A stretch of DNA of 64,000 nucleotides from Crambe crambe (Eukaryota > Porifera > Demospongiae > Poecilosclerida > Crambeidae), in assembly GCA_963924555.1 (NCBI GenBank), contig OZ004585.1, positions 5,655,488 through 5,719,487 of the forward strand, read 5' to 3'. Positions 1-10,855 of the stretch are shown one piece after another (position 1 is the stretch's first letter; each line of letters opens with the position of its first letter). Made by a program: the position numbers and the translations under genes. Below the pieces are notes generated by a model, which had not been told where the DNA came from, did no database searches, and worked only from the letters and a program-made list of their open reading frames with translations.

Positions 1-155
1 TTGAACAGAATTAAAAGGTGGCCTAGTATGATATAACAAACATCCAGCGAAATAACCACAAAATTAATCATTACTTCACCATACAGCTAGAGCATGCACA
101 AGCAATATTATAGAAATTTGTAAATACAGACCTGGTGGCTATTTTCTTTATACAG

Positions 156-221
156 AATCTGAAGCAATACGTATGTCAGATCTTTCAAGAACACCACCAT
201 CACCAGATAAGGATCCATCAG
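156..221 (+). CDS. Candidate host linker exon, phase 1-1, 22 codons
   Basis: A pyrimidine-rich acceptor (tttctttatacag) precedes and a gtcagt donor follows an open 66-nt block. Read in phase 1 it encodes a Ser/Pro/Asp-rich peptide with the segment SRTPPSPDKDPSG. Its phase and length class match the small exons at 13366, 20199, 20410 and 21642 on the same strand. I infer it is an upstream linker exon of one host gene that ends near 23896. No domain is recognised. It could be a chance splice-flanked block; RNA evidence would decide. Confidence 0.4.
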
Positions 222-736
222 GTCAGTACTTTAAAGCTACAATATATACACTCATCTCTATTAGAAAAATGATGAGCATATGGAACACTTAGCTAAATTG
301 ATCTTTAATCGATAATACATCCCTATGTATATCCCTCTGTGAATGTATCCCTCTGTGAACATACCTTTATTGGGAAAAGCAAAACGAACCCACACACATG
401 AAAACTCACTGATGTTACATGAGCCCTAGGCCTCAAAAAAAGTTTCCGTTCCATTGCGAGTTTCAACTATTATAGAATTTGATCACTTGAGTATCGGAAT
501 CTTGTATAATAACCTGCTGTCCATGTCACTTTATTTGATTTGGATTTCCTCATTAAATCAGAAAGTACACTGGAATATTTTAAATAAATGAATATTTTAA
601 ATAAATGTATATTTTGCAATAAATTTGTTATCCCCTATCATTTAGTTCATTTTTTTTTTTGAGTTTAAACTTTGCAACAGCTTCCACCTTAGTTTTATCC
701 GCCTGTACTTTTCTTCCTCCAATTACCTGCCCAAAG
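222..736. other. No gene seen; intron-like AT-rich sequence
   Basis: No reading frame with recognisable protein similarity. It holds a short stretch near 433-455 (a run of A followed by GTTTCCGTTCC) that resembles the end of the repeat at 7185, and a poly-T run near 650. Confidence 0.5.
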
Positions 737-830
737 TAGTCTCGCGAGCCAGCCCACTTATTTTTTTTTGCAGGGCGGTAGAAAAATAAGGGTCTGGTCA
801 AACTCGCATGGTTGAGTTGTTCTGAGTGTC
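737..830. repeat. Solo Academ-like terminal inverted-repeat relic
   Basis: It starts TAGTCTCGCGAGCC and about 50 bp later has AAGGGTCTGGT. The same order of blocks (TAGTCT-GCG-AGCC, T-rich, G-rich, AAGGGTCTGGT) forms the terminal repeat of the AcademH element at 26980. Only one end is seen, so this is probably an isolated or deleted end of a related subfamily. Confidence 0.4.
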
Positions 831-855
831 CAGATTTATCTGGACGGATGTACGT

Positions 856-1002
856 TGTACTGGACTGAGCATGCTCATACTATATAGTTATTACATCATA
901 CTACTTATGTCATAGTCATTATTAATAGACTGTGTTCTGTAATCATTAGTCAGTTATACTATCTTGAGCTGTGAGTGTTATTATATAACTAAGGCCATTA
1001 CA
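856..1002 (+). mobile_element. 5' LTR of decayed Ty3/gypsy element
   Basis: A TG...CA bounded 147-bp block beginning TGTACTGGACTGAGC. The same first ~43 bp recur at 3482, downstream of the integrase relic and directly after a purine-rich tract, so the two are the LTRs of one element. The right-hand boundary is set by the primer-binding site that follows. Confidence 0.75.
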
Positions 1003-1020
1003 TGGTGTCAGAAGTGGGAT
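1003..1020 (+). other. Primer-binding site of gypsy element
   Basis: TGGTGTCAGAAGTGGGAT directly abuts the CA end of the 5' LTR. It begins with TGG, complementary to a tRNA CCA end. The priming tRNA is not identified from sequence alone. Confidence 0.65.
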
Positions 1021-1023
1021 GTA

Positions 1024-1310
1024 ATGGCAGCCTACCAGATCCCAGCACTCGAGAAATTCTCCTTCAAGCCCGAGGAATGGCCACGCTGGATTAGGCGCTT
1101 TGAAAGGTTTCGTCAAGCGTCAGGACTAGCTACTAAAATGGAGGAGAACCAGGTGAACACTCGTTTATTCTATGGGCGAAAAAGTGGACGATATTTTGCA
1201 GACATTTAACTTAACTGAAGAAGATACCAAAAAGTATAAGACTGTCAAAGACAAATTTGGAGCTCATTTCGTTAAGATGAGAAATACAATTTATGCTACA
1301 ATACAATCTA
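1024..1310 (+). pseudogene. Ty3/gypsy Gag N-terminal relic
   Basis: The frame starting ATGGCAGCCTACCAG encodes a Gag-like start with FKPEEWPRWIRRFERFR, typical of metazoan gypsy capsid proteins. After about 60 codons the frame is lost and continues in another frame from 1172 (EKVDDILQTFNLTEEDTKKY), so one small indel is present. At about 1300 the similarity stops where an inverted block begins. Capsid N-terminal half only; not functional. Confidence 0.7.
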
Positions 1311-1745
1311 CACAATCGTGTATAAGATGTAGTCAGTCTCCCCTCATAGCAAGCCTGAGCATTTTATCGTCGGGACCACTAAGTATCATAGACGAAGGTG
1401 TGAGTGGGCCATCCACCTCACTGCAGTATTCATTCTCAGGGATGACAGTTACATTCATTCTCGGGAATGACAGTTATATCGGCTCCAGTATCAACTTTGA
1501 ATCGGATTTTTCTCTCGTTGATAGACACAGTTGACATCCTGGAGATGACTTAGTCTCTGGATTGTGTACTAACCCAAGTCTGTATCTGTATCCTCAGCTG
1601 AAATAGCCTTGATGCTACTTTTACTCTTGCATACCTTTTGAAAGTGTCCCTTCTTATGGCACTTATGACAAACCATATCTCTGGCTGGACATTGAAAGTA
1701 CATTGAAAATTTACAGCAAAAATGGTGAGCAGTAACCATAAATGC
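1310..1745 (-). pseudogene. Inverted Gag zinc-knuckle and protease segment
   Basis: Read on the minus strand this block encodes a retroviral-type zinc knuckle, CHKCHKKGHFQKVC, followed by a degraded protease-like stretch with stops. The Gag start (1024) and reverse transcriptase (1745 onward) of the same element lie on the plus strand, so the middle of the element has been inverted in place. Boundaries are estimated to about 20 bp from loss of frame on each side. Confidence 0.65.
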
Positions 1746-2612
1746 AATCAAGATGTGTATGTGATGCAAGGGTTAGGCACACCTTTACTATTCAATCCCT
1801 AGAGATACTGGCATTTGTTCAACCAATACAAGCAAAAGAGGTTGCAACAGCTTTTCCAGAACTGTTTTCAGGGTTAGGCAGACTAAAAGGAAATAGCTAC
1901 AAGATTAAGCTAAGGGAAGGAGCCACACACCATTTAGTCTCAATACCCCAAGAAGAATTTCTATACCACTTTGCCTAAAGTGAAAGCAGAGTTACAAAAG
2001 ATGCAAGATATGGGGGATAATAACAAAAATTGCCGAGTGGTGTTCAGGAATGGTTGTGGTACCTAAGGCTAATGGGAAAGTCAAGGTGTGTGTCGATTTG
2101 ACCAAATTGAATTCCAGCGTTCAAAGGGAACAACACATCCTACCGTCTGTAGAACAGACTCTTGCACAAATCGGGAAAGCTCTAAACTAGATACAAATTC
2201 TGGATTTTGGCAGGTAGAATTGGCACCTGAATCTGCCAAACTGACCACTTTCATAACCCCCTTCGGAATGTTCTGTTTTAACAGGTTACCCTTGGGATAA
2301 CATCTGCACCAGAACACTTTCAGCGAGAGATGAGCAAGTTACTTAGTGACCTGGAGGGAGTGGTATGCCTAATCGACGATATATTGATCCATGGAGAATC
2401 CCAGGAAGAACATGACTACCGATTGACAGCTAGCAGACCGAACAAAGCCTCTGCGTGAATTACTATATTCAAAGAACCATTGGAGCTGGGGAGTCCCACA
2501 GGAGCAAGCCTTTTTTGCATTGAAAAAGAAGCTCTTAGTTCTAGCGAAGTACTCTCATTATATGATGCTGAATTGGACACCACAGTTTGATCAAAATTGC
2601 CAAGTTTGATCA
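1745..2612 (+). pseudogene. Gypsy reverse transcriptase relic
   Basis: Scattered frames give successive RT motifs: a pre-RT segment around FPELFSGLGRLKG, then VCVDLTKLNSSVQRE, KLDTNSGFWQVELAPESAK, TTFITPFG, and a catalytic box CLIDDILIHG near 2370. At least three frame changes and a stop interrupt it. The start of RNase H (near 2450-2600) is present, then the rest of RNase H and the integrase zinc finger are missing before 2625. Family known from motif order; element dead. Confidence 0.75.
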
Positions 2613-2624
2613 AAGTTCAGAGTT

Positions 2625-3470
2625 CAAGGGGCGGAGCCACTATTGCCCTCACCATTTCCAGATGGACCATGGATAAAGATTGGCACTGATCTGTTGGAAT
2701 GGAAGGGGTCATCCTATCTTCTTGTTGTCGACTATTATTCCAGATATATCGAACTGGCAAAGTTATCATTGTTGACATCTTCAAGTATTATCAATCACTT
2801 GAAATCCATTTTTGCTCGACATGGGGTTCCTGAAACTGTTATGTCAGATAATGGTCCCCAATATTCAGCAGCAGTGTTTAAGGAATTTTCCAAAGAATAT
2901 AGTTTTACTCGTGTGACAAGCAGCCCGAAATTTCCTCAATCCAATGGAGCAGCTGAACGTGCCGTCAAAACAGTCAAAGGTTTACTAAACAAAAATGAAG
3001 ATCTGTATTTAGCCTTGATGTCATGTCGATCCACTCCACTGGAAAATGGTTATAGTCCTGCATAACTATTGATGAGCAGGAAGATTCTAACTCCTCTCCC
3101 AATATTTCCAAGTCAGCTAAAACAGAAACTACCAAGGATTAAGCAAATGAGGAAAAAGGAGAATCAGATACGAAGTAGGATAAAAAAGAACTTCGATGAC
3201 CATCATAAAGCTAAAGAGTTAAGACCCCTACAATCTGGTGAGAATGTTTTTATTCCTGATTTCAATTCAGAAGGAACAGTCAGTGAGCAGAATGGCACAA
3301 GATCATATGCGATCCAAACAGAGAATGGAAATTACCAGAGAAATCGCAGACAATTGCAACCATTACCTCAAACTGAACCAGAATCTGAAACTCAATCCGA
3401 ACGACACGCACTAAAAGTGGACAAATTTCTCATCCACCTATCAGATATTCAGATTTGTGTGGAACTGCCT
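2625..3470 (+). pseudogene. Gypsy integrase core relic
   Basis: The frame from 2643 carries the DDE core: first Asp in GTDLLEW, second in VMSDNGPQYS, Glu in NGAAERAV. It stops at 3063 and then continues as a basic C-terminal segment (3069-3494) typical of gypsy integrase tails. All three catalytic acids survive although the frame is broken. It is followed by a purine tract and the 3' LTR. Confidence 0.8.
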
Positions 3471-3524
3471 AAAAAGGGAGATGTACTGGACTGAGCATGC
3501 TCATACTATATAGTTATTACATCA
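3471..3524 (+). mobile_element. Polypurine tract and truncated 3' LTR
   Basis: AAAAAGGGAGA (3471-3481) is the polypurine tract. The LTR begins at 3482 and matches the 5' LTR up to 3524. A 1.05-kb MITE then interrupts, and the LTR sequence resumes at 4580-4592 (TACTACTTATGTCA) before being cut again by another MITE at about 4593. Confidence 0.75.
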
Positions 3525-4579
3525 TCAGAGAGTGCGGTAGCACTCTCTATGTAGGGATGACTTGGATGGCCGCGCGCACCGCCTATAGACTAATACAAAA
3601 GTGAAATTCTAGTTCCCCCACTTAGACCTAACAAAAGCTACTGTGAATGATTATCCAGCCTACTAGAGCCTACTACAATGTGCAGACCTAGTTTATAGGA
3701 CCAGGGAGCTTACCGTTTCAGAAATACGGCAAGCAGGTAAATCACTATATTCTTCTTCTTCTCTATTATTATTATTCTTCTTAGACAACCATATCTCTCG
3801 AACCACTCAAGCTACAGCTATGATTTCTGGACAAATCCACTCCAAATTCTACGAACTACGATCTTTTCTACTCGTTGATCCTCGAAAGAGTCGATGAAAA
3901 AAGGAGACACTACGGAGCACAGCACTCGACTAATTCAATTAGGAAGCCATCTTTTCTATAATACACATGCGCATGTATTTGATATCTAATTATTCGAAAT
4001 TATAATATTACTCAGCTATCTCTCTAGCTAGCTAGCTAGCTAGCTCTAGAAAATGGACTACACTATCGACTCGGGGGTTTTAGATTCACCAATCCAGCTA
4101 CTGGTAGACTCTATTTCAGCATCTTCGACCTCCAAGTGTAGCTCAACAATGACACAACACCTTGACTCGTTGCTATGCTATTGGAGAACTATTCTTCTTC
4201 CATCTGTCCCCTGCATAGTAGAATGAACTCTATACATAGCTAAAACCATAAAAGAGAGGGAAAAAGACCAGGAACAAGTAAGGGAAAAAGCATTTCGTGA
4301 AATGAAAAAAAGATATAGGGATGACCACTGCTCAAAAAAGTAAGGAAATAAGAAGGATGGAAATGGGATCAATCTTTATTCTGTATATCCAGCCAACAAT
4401 CCCTACATATACGTGTATTACTGCACTATAATCTGAAGCTACCCGACGTATATGTAGGGATTGTTGGCTGGATATACAGAACAAAGATTGATCCCATTTC
4501 CATCCTTCTTGTTTCCTTACTTTTTTGAGCAGTGGTCATCCCTACATCTTTTTTTCATTTCACGAAATGCTTTTTCCCT
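3525..4579 (+). mobile_element. MITE family 1, full composite copy
   Basis: The left end TCAGAGAGTGC is a tight hairpin (AGAGAGTGC pairing with GCACTCTCT around GGTA), followed by ATGTAGGGATGA. The right end is a ~300-bp palindrome (4281-4579) whose arms start AGGGAAAAAGC, contain the mini-hairpin CATTTC/GAAATG, then ATGTAGGGATGACC. There is no ORF of substance, so it is non-autonomous. Other copies are at 12260, 17779, 33314 and 50087. It sits inside the 3' LTR of the gypsy relic. Confidence 0.8.
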
Positions 4580-4592
4580 TATACTACTTATG

Positions 4593-4863
4593 TCACATGT
4601 GAGCGCAAAAAATTTCGTCTAAATAAAAAGTGAAGTAGGGATGGCCATAGAGTTTAGCTGCATTATTACTATTCCTATCACTCCTAGCCCAATAACCACA
4701 CCTATATCCTACTTCTCTCCCCCTAAGTGAGTCAAGTAACCCCTTACCTGTACCCACAGCAATATTACAAAACTACTATTCCTACTTCACTCCTAGGCCT
4801 CCTAAATGGGTATGGCTATTTAAATTAGGAGGCCTAGGAGTGAAGTAGGAATAGTAGTTTTAT
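4593..4863. mobile_element. MITE family 4, partial palindrome
   Basis: Starts with GTGAGCGCAAAAAATTTC, then TAAATAAAAAGTGAAGTAGGG, and contains a palindromic core around GGAGGCCTAGGAGTGAAG. Matches 45846-46252, 61048-61489 and 63625 onward, but the right arm is cut short at about 4863. Confidence 0.65.
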
Positions 4864-5104
4864 AAAAATTAGTCAGGGCCCGGCAGACCCGGCAGCTGCC
4901 TGACCAATGCTGAAAAGGCTAACTACTTAAGTCTAGTATACAACGTGAACCTGAGCTAAGTCGTCTGGACTTTATTGTGCTCCAAAGCGATATCTAATTA
5001 ACGCACACCAATCCTTATTATTGCCACGCGCATGCACAATAATCATTGAGGCTAACCCTCATGGTGGAATCTTCTATTATAAACCTTCTTGATCAGTTCA
5101 TGTT
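4864..5104. other. Unassigned sequence
   Basis: No coding or repeat signal recognised, apart from a short GC-rich stretch at 4876-4905. Confidence 0.4.
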
Positions 5105-5385
5105 TAAGTTTAAAAAGGCATCTTAGTGATGACTGCAACGAATGCTGCAAGTGAAAGATTTTTTTCAGCCATGAAATGAGTAAAAAGCTAATTGCAAAGT
5201 ACATACCATGGGACAGGCACGGTTGAACCATTCGATGACTCTAAATATCTCCATGAATGAAGTGGAGAAGTTAGACCTGAAGGTTTGTCAGTTAGTCTCG
5301 CGGGCAAGGAAAGAATCGAGTCTGGCCTGCGAGACTATTTATCAGTGGGAATGAGCATCGAATGAGATTTTTTGGAAACTTTACG
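5105..5385 (+). pseudogene. hAT transposase C-terminal dimerisation relic
   Basis: Plus-strand frames give TNAASERFFSAMK, then TMGQARLNHSMTLNIS and NEVEKLDLK, a recognisable hAT-type dimerisation region (the ERSFS...LR-ST pattern of the family). It has two stops and a frameshift. The reading is interrupted by a 45-bp foldback element at 5293-5337, after which an ISGNEHRMRFFGNF-like tail continues. Only the C-terminus is present. Confidence 0.65.
5293..5337. mobile_element. 45-bp Academ-like mini-element
   Basis: Begins TAGTCTCGCGGGC and ends GGCCTGCGAGACTA, which are inverted repeats. Flanking 9-mers are TTTGTCAGT (5284-5292) and TTTATCAGT (5338-5346), 8 of 9 identical. The termini resemble the relic at 737, and the 9-bp duplication length equals that of the AcademH element at 26980. 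Inferred to be an extreme internal-deletion derivative inserted in a hAT transposase. Confidence 0.6.
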
Positions 5386-5439
5386 TAATCACAACAATTA
5401 TTGTGAAAATAACATTTCCATTTCTTTGGTTTCAGACTT

Positions 5440-6557
5440 CTAGCTAACTATAAGTAAGAGGGTACTATGGCTTGCCACAAAATCTCCAACTCCTGCATGG
5501 TTTTTGCCTGACCAATGAAAATTTTCTTCCTCCACCTCTGTTAGTGCTAGCGCACTCTCTGATATTATGCTTTTTAAGTAAGCTATAGAATCAGTAGTGG
5601 TTTGACAATGAAAGCAGTCAGAGCAGGATCGATGAGTTTGTGGAATCTTCAGAGCCTTCCTTTTCCTTTCAAGAAATGGAATGATAACTTTTTCCAAGTA
5701 TCATTTCATTATCACCTCATTTGACCGGTATGCCAAACATCCCAACCATCCAGAACAGTAACTTTTGGGTGACAACAGACTGTTTTACCTTGGTAGATAA
5801 CCTGAGAAGGCAGAAATTCACCTGTTATAGTAGCAACTTGATACTTGTCATCACTGTTTGTAAGCAATTGGTGTCTTGTGCATCGTCCACTGGCCTATCA
5901 GAACAAAACGAAGTGGTGTTTGATCCCAATTGATCTTGCTTAATCTCATTCATCACAACCTCTGCTTGAATGTCAGCCAGGAAGTCATCTTGAATCTACT
6001 TAAACTGATAAATAGACATTTTCCCCGCATTTGAACACTTTCTCATTAAGAGAGATTTAGCCCATGTTTATGTCCACCATGCTGAACAAGCAGGCTTTGA
6101 TCTAGTGCAGTTATAATTCCCTCTACTGCAGCCAGCACTATGGTAGTATAAACTACCCCTCCAACTGTCCTCATTCTTTGAATGTAATCTCTCATAGCTG
6201 TGTCTAGCTATTCACCAAGCATCAAGGGCCGTCCTTGCGATTTAGTTGCACCACTGGGATACTTTCATCATTGTAATTATTCTTAATTTCTTTTAGCTTA
6301 TTCAAGTACTCAACTTTCGGCCTTCTTGCAGTAGGTTTGTTTTCTGATGTATATTTACCTATCTGTGCCTTTTTCTCGGCGTCATAGTGATTATACTTAC
6401 CTCTTTTCGATTTGGACTGCATAAGCTTTCCAGCTTCCAGACATTCCTTGATTTTCTCCCCAGCAAGCTTCAAATCTTCATGAGATAAAGAGCGACACAA
6501 TTCTTTATCAGGCAAGAGTATATTCTTCTTCTTTGACAGATACTTCGATAGAGTCAT
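5440..6557 (-). pseudogene. Pogo-like (DDE_1) transposase relic
   Basis: On the minus strand the start (6557-6222) carries KRGKYNHYDAEKKAQIGKYT, the helix-turn-helix region seen in a large metazoan pogo-like group. Further down, a frame gives NWDQTPLRFVLIGQWTMHK (first catalytic Asp, about 5930), and then GEFLPSQVIYQGKT, CCHPKVTVLDGWDVWHTG and KKVIIPFLERKRKAL (to 5650). The second and third acids are not cleanly visible; the second-Asp region near 5600 is degraded. Many stops and frameshifts, no TIRs found. A fossil copy. Confidence 0.7.
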
Positions 6558-6599
6558 CTTGATTCAAGCAGCTGGTGAAATACACATGGCATGCATATG

Positions 6600-7184
6600 C
6601 ACATGCACAACATAAACTGTGCAATACGTTTTTGATGGTATGATTCCCTAACCTCCAAAGTGTCAAATTAAATTCATCGTCAATATTTTTGGCTATACGA
6701 TAACTATTTTATCAAGCCTTGTCCTGATGAACTGGGACTATTTTCATCAAGCACTATGTATTGATACATATCCTTTGCTTACTCTCCTTTAAAAGAAAAT
6801 CACTACCTAGCTTATTTCAGAAATGGTTCATTCAAATGCTATAATGATGATGATGATGAACAACCAGGTGAAATGATACTGCTTTGTCTTCTGCTCTTCA
6901 TACTTGAGTCCTAGAACATTGAAGGTGTTCCTTCAAGTTAGGAGTTGTTGAGGGAATTGTGCCTACGTATGGTCCATATGCATGGTTACAATTTTCTCTT
7001 TATATAGTTTTACCATCTTCGGCACAAGTAACAGGAAGTCACATAGTGGTACACTAACTCTGAACTGTATAGTGAGAGCATACCCTGCTCCAGAGATAGT
7101 GTGATTGAATGAAGAGGCATTTGCTGTTATGTGTGTGCTGAAGGTTAGTACTTTAGTGTTCTGGTATTGAGGATACTATACTGC
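6600..7184. other. No gene seen
   Basis: AT-rich sequence with a short ATG/GAT repeat near 6845. 6820-6960 loosely resembles the MITE family 2 interior (motif TTTCAGAAATGGTTCATTCAAATGC). Nothing else recognised. Confidence 0.4.
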
Positions 7185-7925
7185 GGTAGGCCGCAAAAAA
7201 AAGTTCCCGTTCCGTCCACGTAGGACTGGCGTTGAACGCCTTGACTGTTGTAGTTTCTACACAGTCCCTCGTGCGTTTAATTTTCTACACCGTTAACATC
7301 AAGCGTTGCACACCTGTGCCCACCATTCAACGTTCACGAAGAAACGGTAAGAAGCATAGCTATGTACGTACGTAGGTGAAAAAACATTATTACAAAATAT
7401 AACCCTAAGCCTAAAAGCTTATAGAACTATGCGTAGCTATCTCTCTAGGCTGACTAGCTATTTCTCTATAAGCTGACTAGCTTATGTTGGCACTAGAGCT
7501 AGCTAGCTACGTAGCTAGTTCTACACTTACAGCTAGCTATAGCATACACCACCCTGATGTTCTATTGTCAGATTTCCAGTGTGATGAAACTTTACAGACA
7601 CGATGAAGGCAGAAGAAAATGTACCACCACTAGCATGCACAAGTCGATATCTAGCTACATAGAGCTCAAGGCCTTCCTCGGAGACTGCCTGCAGGTCATC
7701 TCGCTGTCGATCTGCTGCTGATGAACGATTTTGCTGGAATTACTGCGTGCTTTCATACCGTAAAAACGTTAGTAATTTCGAACCCAACTACGTACGTTTA
7801 ATTTGGCCGTTCAACGCAAACGCCTGCTTTGCGTTCATAAAGCGTTCACACATGGTTTTTTTACAACGCTTGAGCGTTCTACCAACGTTGTACGCCAACG
7901 CAACGGGAACTTTTTTTATGATGAA
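7185..7925. repeat. Putative TIR element rich in AACGC motifs
   Basis: The left edge has AAAAAAAAGTTCCCGTTCCG, the right edge ACGGGAACTTTTTTT, an inverted match. The interior right part repeats AACGC/GCGTT many times. No transposase. Boundaries and class are uncertain. Confidence 0.35.
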
Positions 7926-7984
7926 GACCGTACCTTGCACACCAGCAGAAAACTCCTTGCTACCAGAGACTAGATATGTCTGTT

Positions 7985-8742
7985 TATCGCTACCTTTAAC
8001 TCGACAGTTCAAATATGGCACGTCATTTCCAACTTGCTAGCTTTCAACCTACAACGTGGCAGACATTTTTATGCCCCCCCCCCCCCCCCCTGTACATGTG
8101 ATCCTTGGATTGTGACTTCACAAGTGACTAGCGAATCTGTCATTAATTTTCTCTCTTGATGTTGGTCTAGTGTTTATAAGATTGCCATGGACCTAATTTT
8201 TTAAAGGCCTTTACTTATGTTATGTATGTATCTGTATACTTAATTAGTATTGCATCAAGGCTGAGACTCTGAGCATCGAGATAGATACGAGCTCCATCAG
8301 CATTTGTCCTTCCAGATCAAAATTCATTTCGGCTCATACAATATTATGATAAAGGCAAAAATATTTATTCTAAATAAAAAAGAGAAGTAGGGATGGCTGT
8401 GTGCAGTTCAAAAAAGTTCAGCAACAAGAGAGTGAACTTCAGTTAAGTAACCCCTTACCCATCACCAACTACGAGCCAACTATTCCTACTTCACTCCCAA
8501 CAAGAGAGTGAACTTCAGTCAAGTAACCCCTTACCCATCACCAACTACGAGCCAACTATTCCTACTTCACTCCCATGATGAGATATAAAGGGAGTGAAGT
8601 AGGAATAGTTGGCTCGTAGTTGGTGATGGGTAAGGGGTTACTTGACTGAAGTTCACTCTCTTGTTGCTGAACTTTTTTGAACTGCACACAGCCATCCCTA
8701 CTTCTCTTTTTTATTTAGAATAAATATTTTTTCCTTGTTCAT
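7985..8742 (+). mobile_element. MITE family 2, partial forward copy with palindrome
   Basis: The interior (CTTTCAACCTAC..., a poly-C run at 8072-8090, ACATGTGATCCTTGG) matches 20943-21080 of the complete copy, in the same orientation. It ends in the family 2 palindrome (8351-8742), whose arms carry TTTATTCTAAATAAA then GAAGTAGGGATGGCTG. A ~76-bp piece within the left arm is tandemly doubled (8421-8573). Confidence 0.65.
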
Positions 8743-9541
8743 CATCTTTTTTGATGTAATGTTTTATTATTTTATTATAGGCAACTGGATGCTATCAAAG
8801 TTAAAGTTCACGTATTGTAGCTATGTAGTTCATTGCAGATTTCATCATAATATTATATGAGCTGACTGATCTGGACAGTTTTTATAATAAGATTGCCATT
8901 GACATAATTTTGTATATAATTTTTAAGGCCTTTACTGATACGTACCTGATATACTGTTGCATCAAGGGTTGATTCATAACCAGACTAGTGCCTAGGGTTT
9001 ACGCTCTGAGCATCGAGAGACCAACATCAAGAGAGAAAGCCTCGAAGAAAGCTAATGACAGATTCACTAGTCAGTTGCGAGGTTGAAGTCCAAGAATCGC
9101 GTGTTACGGGGCGGGGCATAAAAATGTCTGCTTCGTTGTAGGTTGAAAGCTAACAAGTTGGAAAATGACGTGCTATTTTTGAACATATCAATTTAAAGGT
9201 AAAGGATTATAGCGCAGTCATTTCTGAGTAGATTGGTATAAGAATTATAGCATTTGAATGAACCATTTCTGAAATACGTTGTTTGATGATGATGATGATG
9301 ATGATGATGAACGACCAGATGAAAACGGCGATTTTTGAAGTTGCTGTAAAAATTAATGATACTGCTTTGTTCTCTGCTCTTCATACTTGAGTCCTAGCAT
9401 GTTGAAGGTGTTCTGTCTTCAAGTTAGGAGTTGCTGACTGCAGGAGGTAAGTATTCTGGAGTTATGAAAGAAAATATCAAGTACTACTCCGATGGAGCAT
9501 CCGTGCCATCCCTACTTAGAGAGTACTATCGTACTCTCTGA
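8351..9541 (-). mobile_element. MITE family 2, reverse copy sharing the palindrome
   Basis: Reads on the minus strand from a left-end hairpin at 9506-9541 (AGAGAGTAC/GTACTCTCT then AAGTAGGGATGGCACGG) to the palindrome at 8351-8742. With the forward partial copy to its left this makes a large inverted structure with one shared right end. Confidence 0.65.
9284..9310. repeat. (GAT)n microsatellite
   Basis: About nine ATG/GAT units, inside family 2 interior sequence. It creates a spurious His-rich minus-strand ORF. Confidence 0.9.
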
Positions 9542-9940
9542 TAAAACCTCCAATGAACTACATAGCTACAACTTGGATAGCAGGATCACAGCATCCAGTT
9601 GCCTAAAATAATATAATAGAACATTACATCAAAAAAAGATGATGAAAAGTTAAGGAATAATATTTATTCTAAATAAAGAAGAGTAGGGATGGCTGTGTGC
9701 AATTCAAAAGTTTTTTAAAAAGTTCAGCAACAGGAGAGTTAAGTAACCCTTACCCACTACTAAACTACAGCTAACTATTCCTACTTCACTCCCATGACAG
9801 GCCAAGATGGGAGTGAAGTAGGAATAGTTAGCTTGTAGTTCGGGTAATATTGATGATGGGTATGGGGATACTTCACTCTCTTACTGCTGCCATCCCTACT
9901 TTTCTTCGTTATTTAGAATAAATATTTCCCTTTATTATCA
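9542..9940 (+). mobile_element. MITE family 2, partial copy
   Basis: Starts at the family interior (AAACCTCCAATGAACTACAT) and ends with a palindrome at 9649-9940 (TATTTATTCTAAATAAAG, then AGTAGGGATGGCTGTG and its complement). It lacks the left hairpin and lies head-to-tail next to the previous copy. Confidence 0.6.
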
Positions 9941-10034
9941 TCATAATTCAGGTGAGAATAGCACCTATTAAGAAGGTATACCATTTTTACATGATCCCTA
10001 CCAAGCTGGAGATGGCGAGTTTTTAAAGAGGTAA

Positions 10035-10500
10035 TCAGAGAGTGCAGTAGCACTCTATGTAGGGTTAGTATGAAATGTCTCTCAATAAACCAGACTTTCT
10101 ATATCTCTTATTTCTGATACAGGCTCAACTAAACTGCTTACATCTGGAAAACAATGCAGAAGATGATGATATATCCGCTCAAACTCCTCCAGAACAGCAT
10201 AAACAATCGGCATCAGCTGCTGTCTAATTCGTTAATCATATTCATCTTCTTAACAGGCTATAACTTCATGATCCTTTCACATATGACAATCAAGTTCATA
10301 TCAACTTGTGCAGTTATTACCACATGTGCTTTTACCACACATTTTTCCTCCAAGATAATCACTAGTATCAAACAACTTTCATTATAAACGATACTATGTC
10401 AGCCATTTTTACATGTGTCTGTCATGATCATGTACATATACACATGTAATGAAAAATATACACTAAAACATGACAGTAAGTAAAGGTCATATAAAAAGTG
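10035..10500 (+). mobile_element. MITE family 3, left half
   Basis: The left hairpin TCAGAGAGTGCAGTAGCACT is followed by ATGTAGGGTTAGTATG. The interior matches the reverse complement of 11690-12060. It ends at about 10500 without its palindromic right end. Confidence 0.6.
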
Positions 10501-10840
10501 AACAAGTGAAGAGGAAAAATTTAAAAAGGCCAGGTTACTGACCCTCATTACTTTAAGTTTTGCACAGCAAATGCTACGATCATGTGGGTTGTTATAAACT
10601 AATGGCCATTGTTGTTTGCAACCACACCTACCTCATCAAAATTAGTACATGATTAAAACCAATCAGATTCACACAACATCTTGTCAACAAACTAGCAGCT
10701 ATGCTTCTTCAAGTTTCTCCTTTTATACCACCACATCAGTGCTATCATCAACACAGTTCCTCCCCCTCCCCACTTCTTAAGCTTATTACAAACAGCAGGT
10801 TTGTTCAACTTCTTCCCTAGCAGAATTGAAGTACAGGGTT
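10501..10840. other. No gene seen
   Basis: AT-rich, no recognisable ORF or repeat. Ends at a short left-end remnant (CTGCACTCTCTGA, 10843-10855). Confidence 0.4.
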
Positions 10841-10855
10841 ACTGCACTCTCTGAT

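Noticed and set aside
3525-4579. Family 1 as a Helitron (TC start, hairpin ~11 bases before a CTTA end)
   Set aside because: Fits the site at 50087, but the 17779-18867 flanks and the palindromic right end fit a TA duplication better. Kept only as an alternative.
9193-9384. ORF with a run of eight His
   Set aside because: Antisense reading of a (GAT)n microsatellite inside a MITE.
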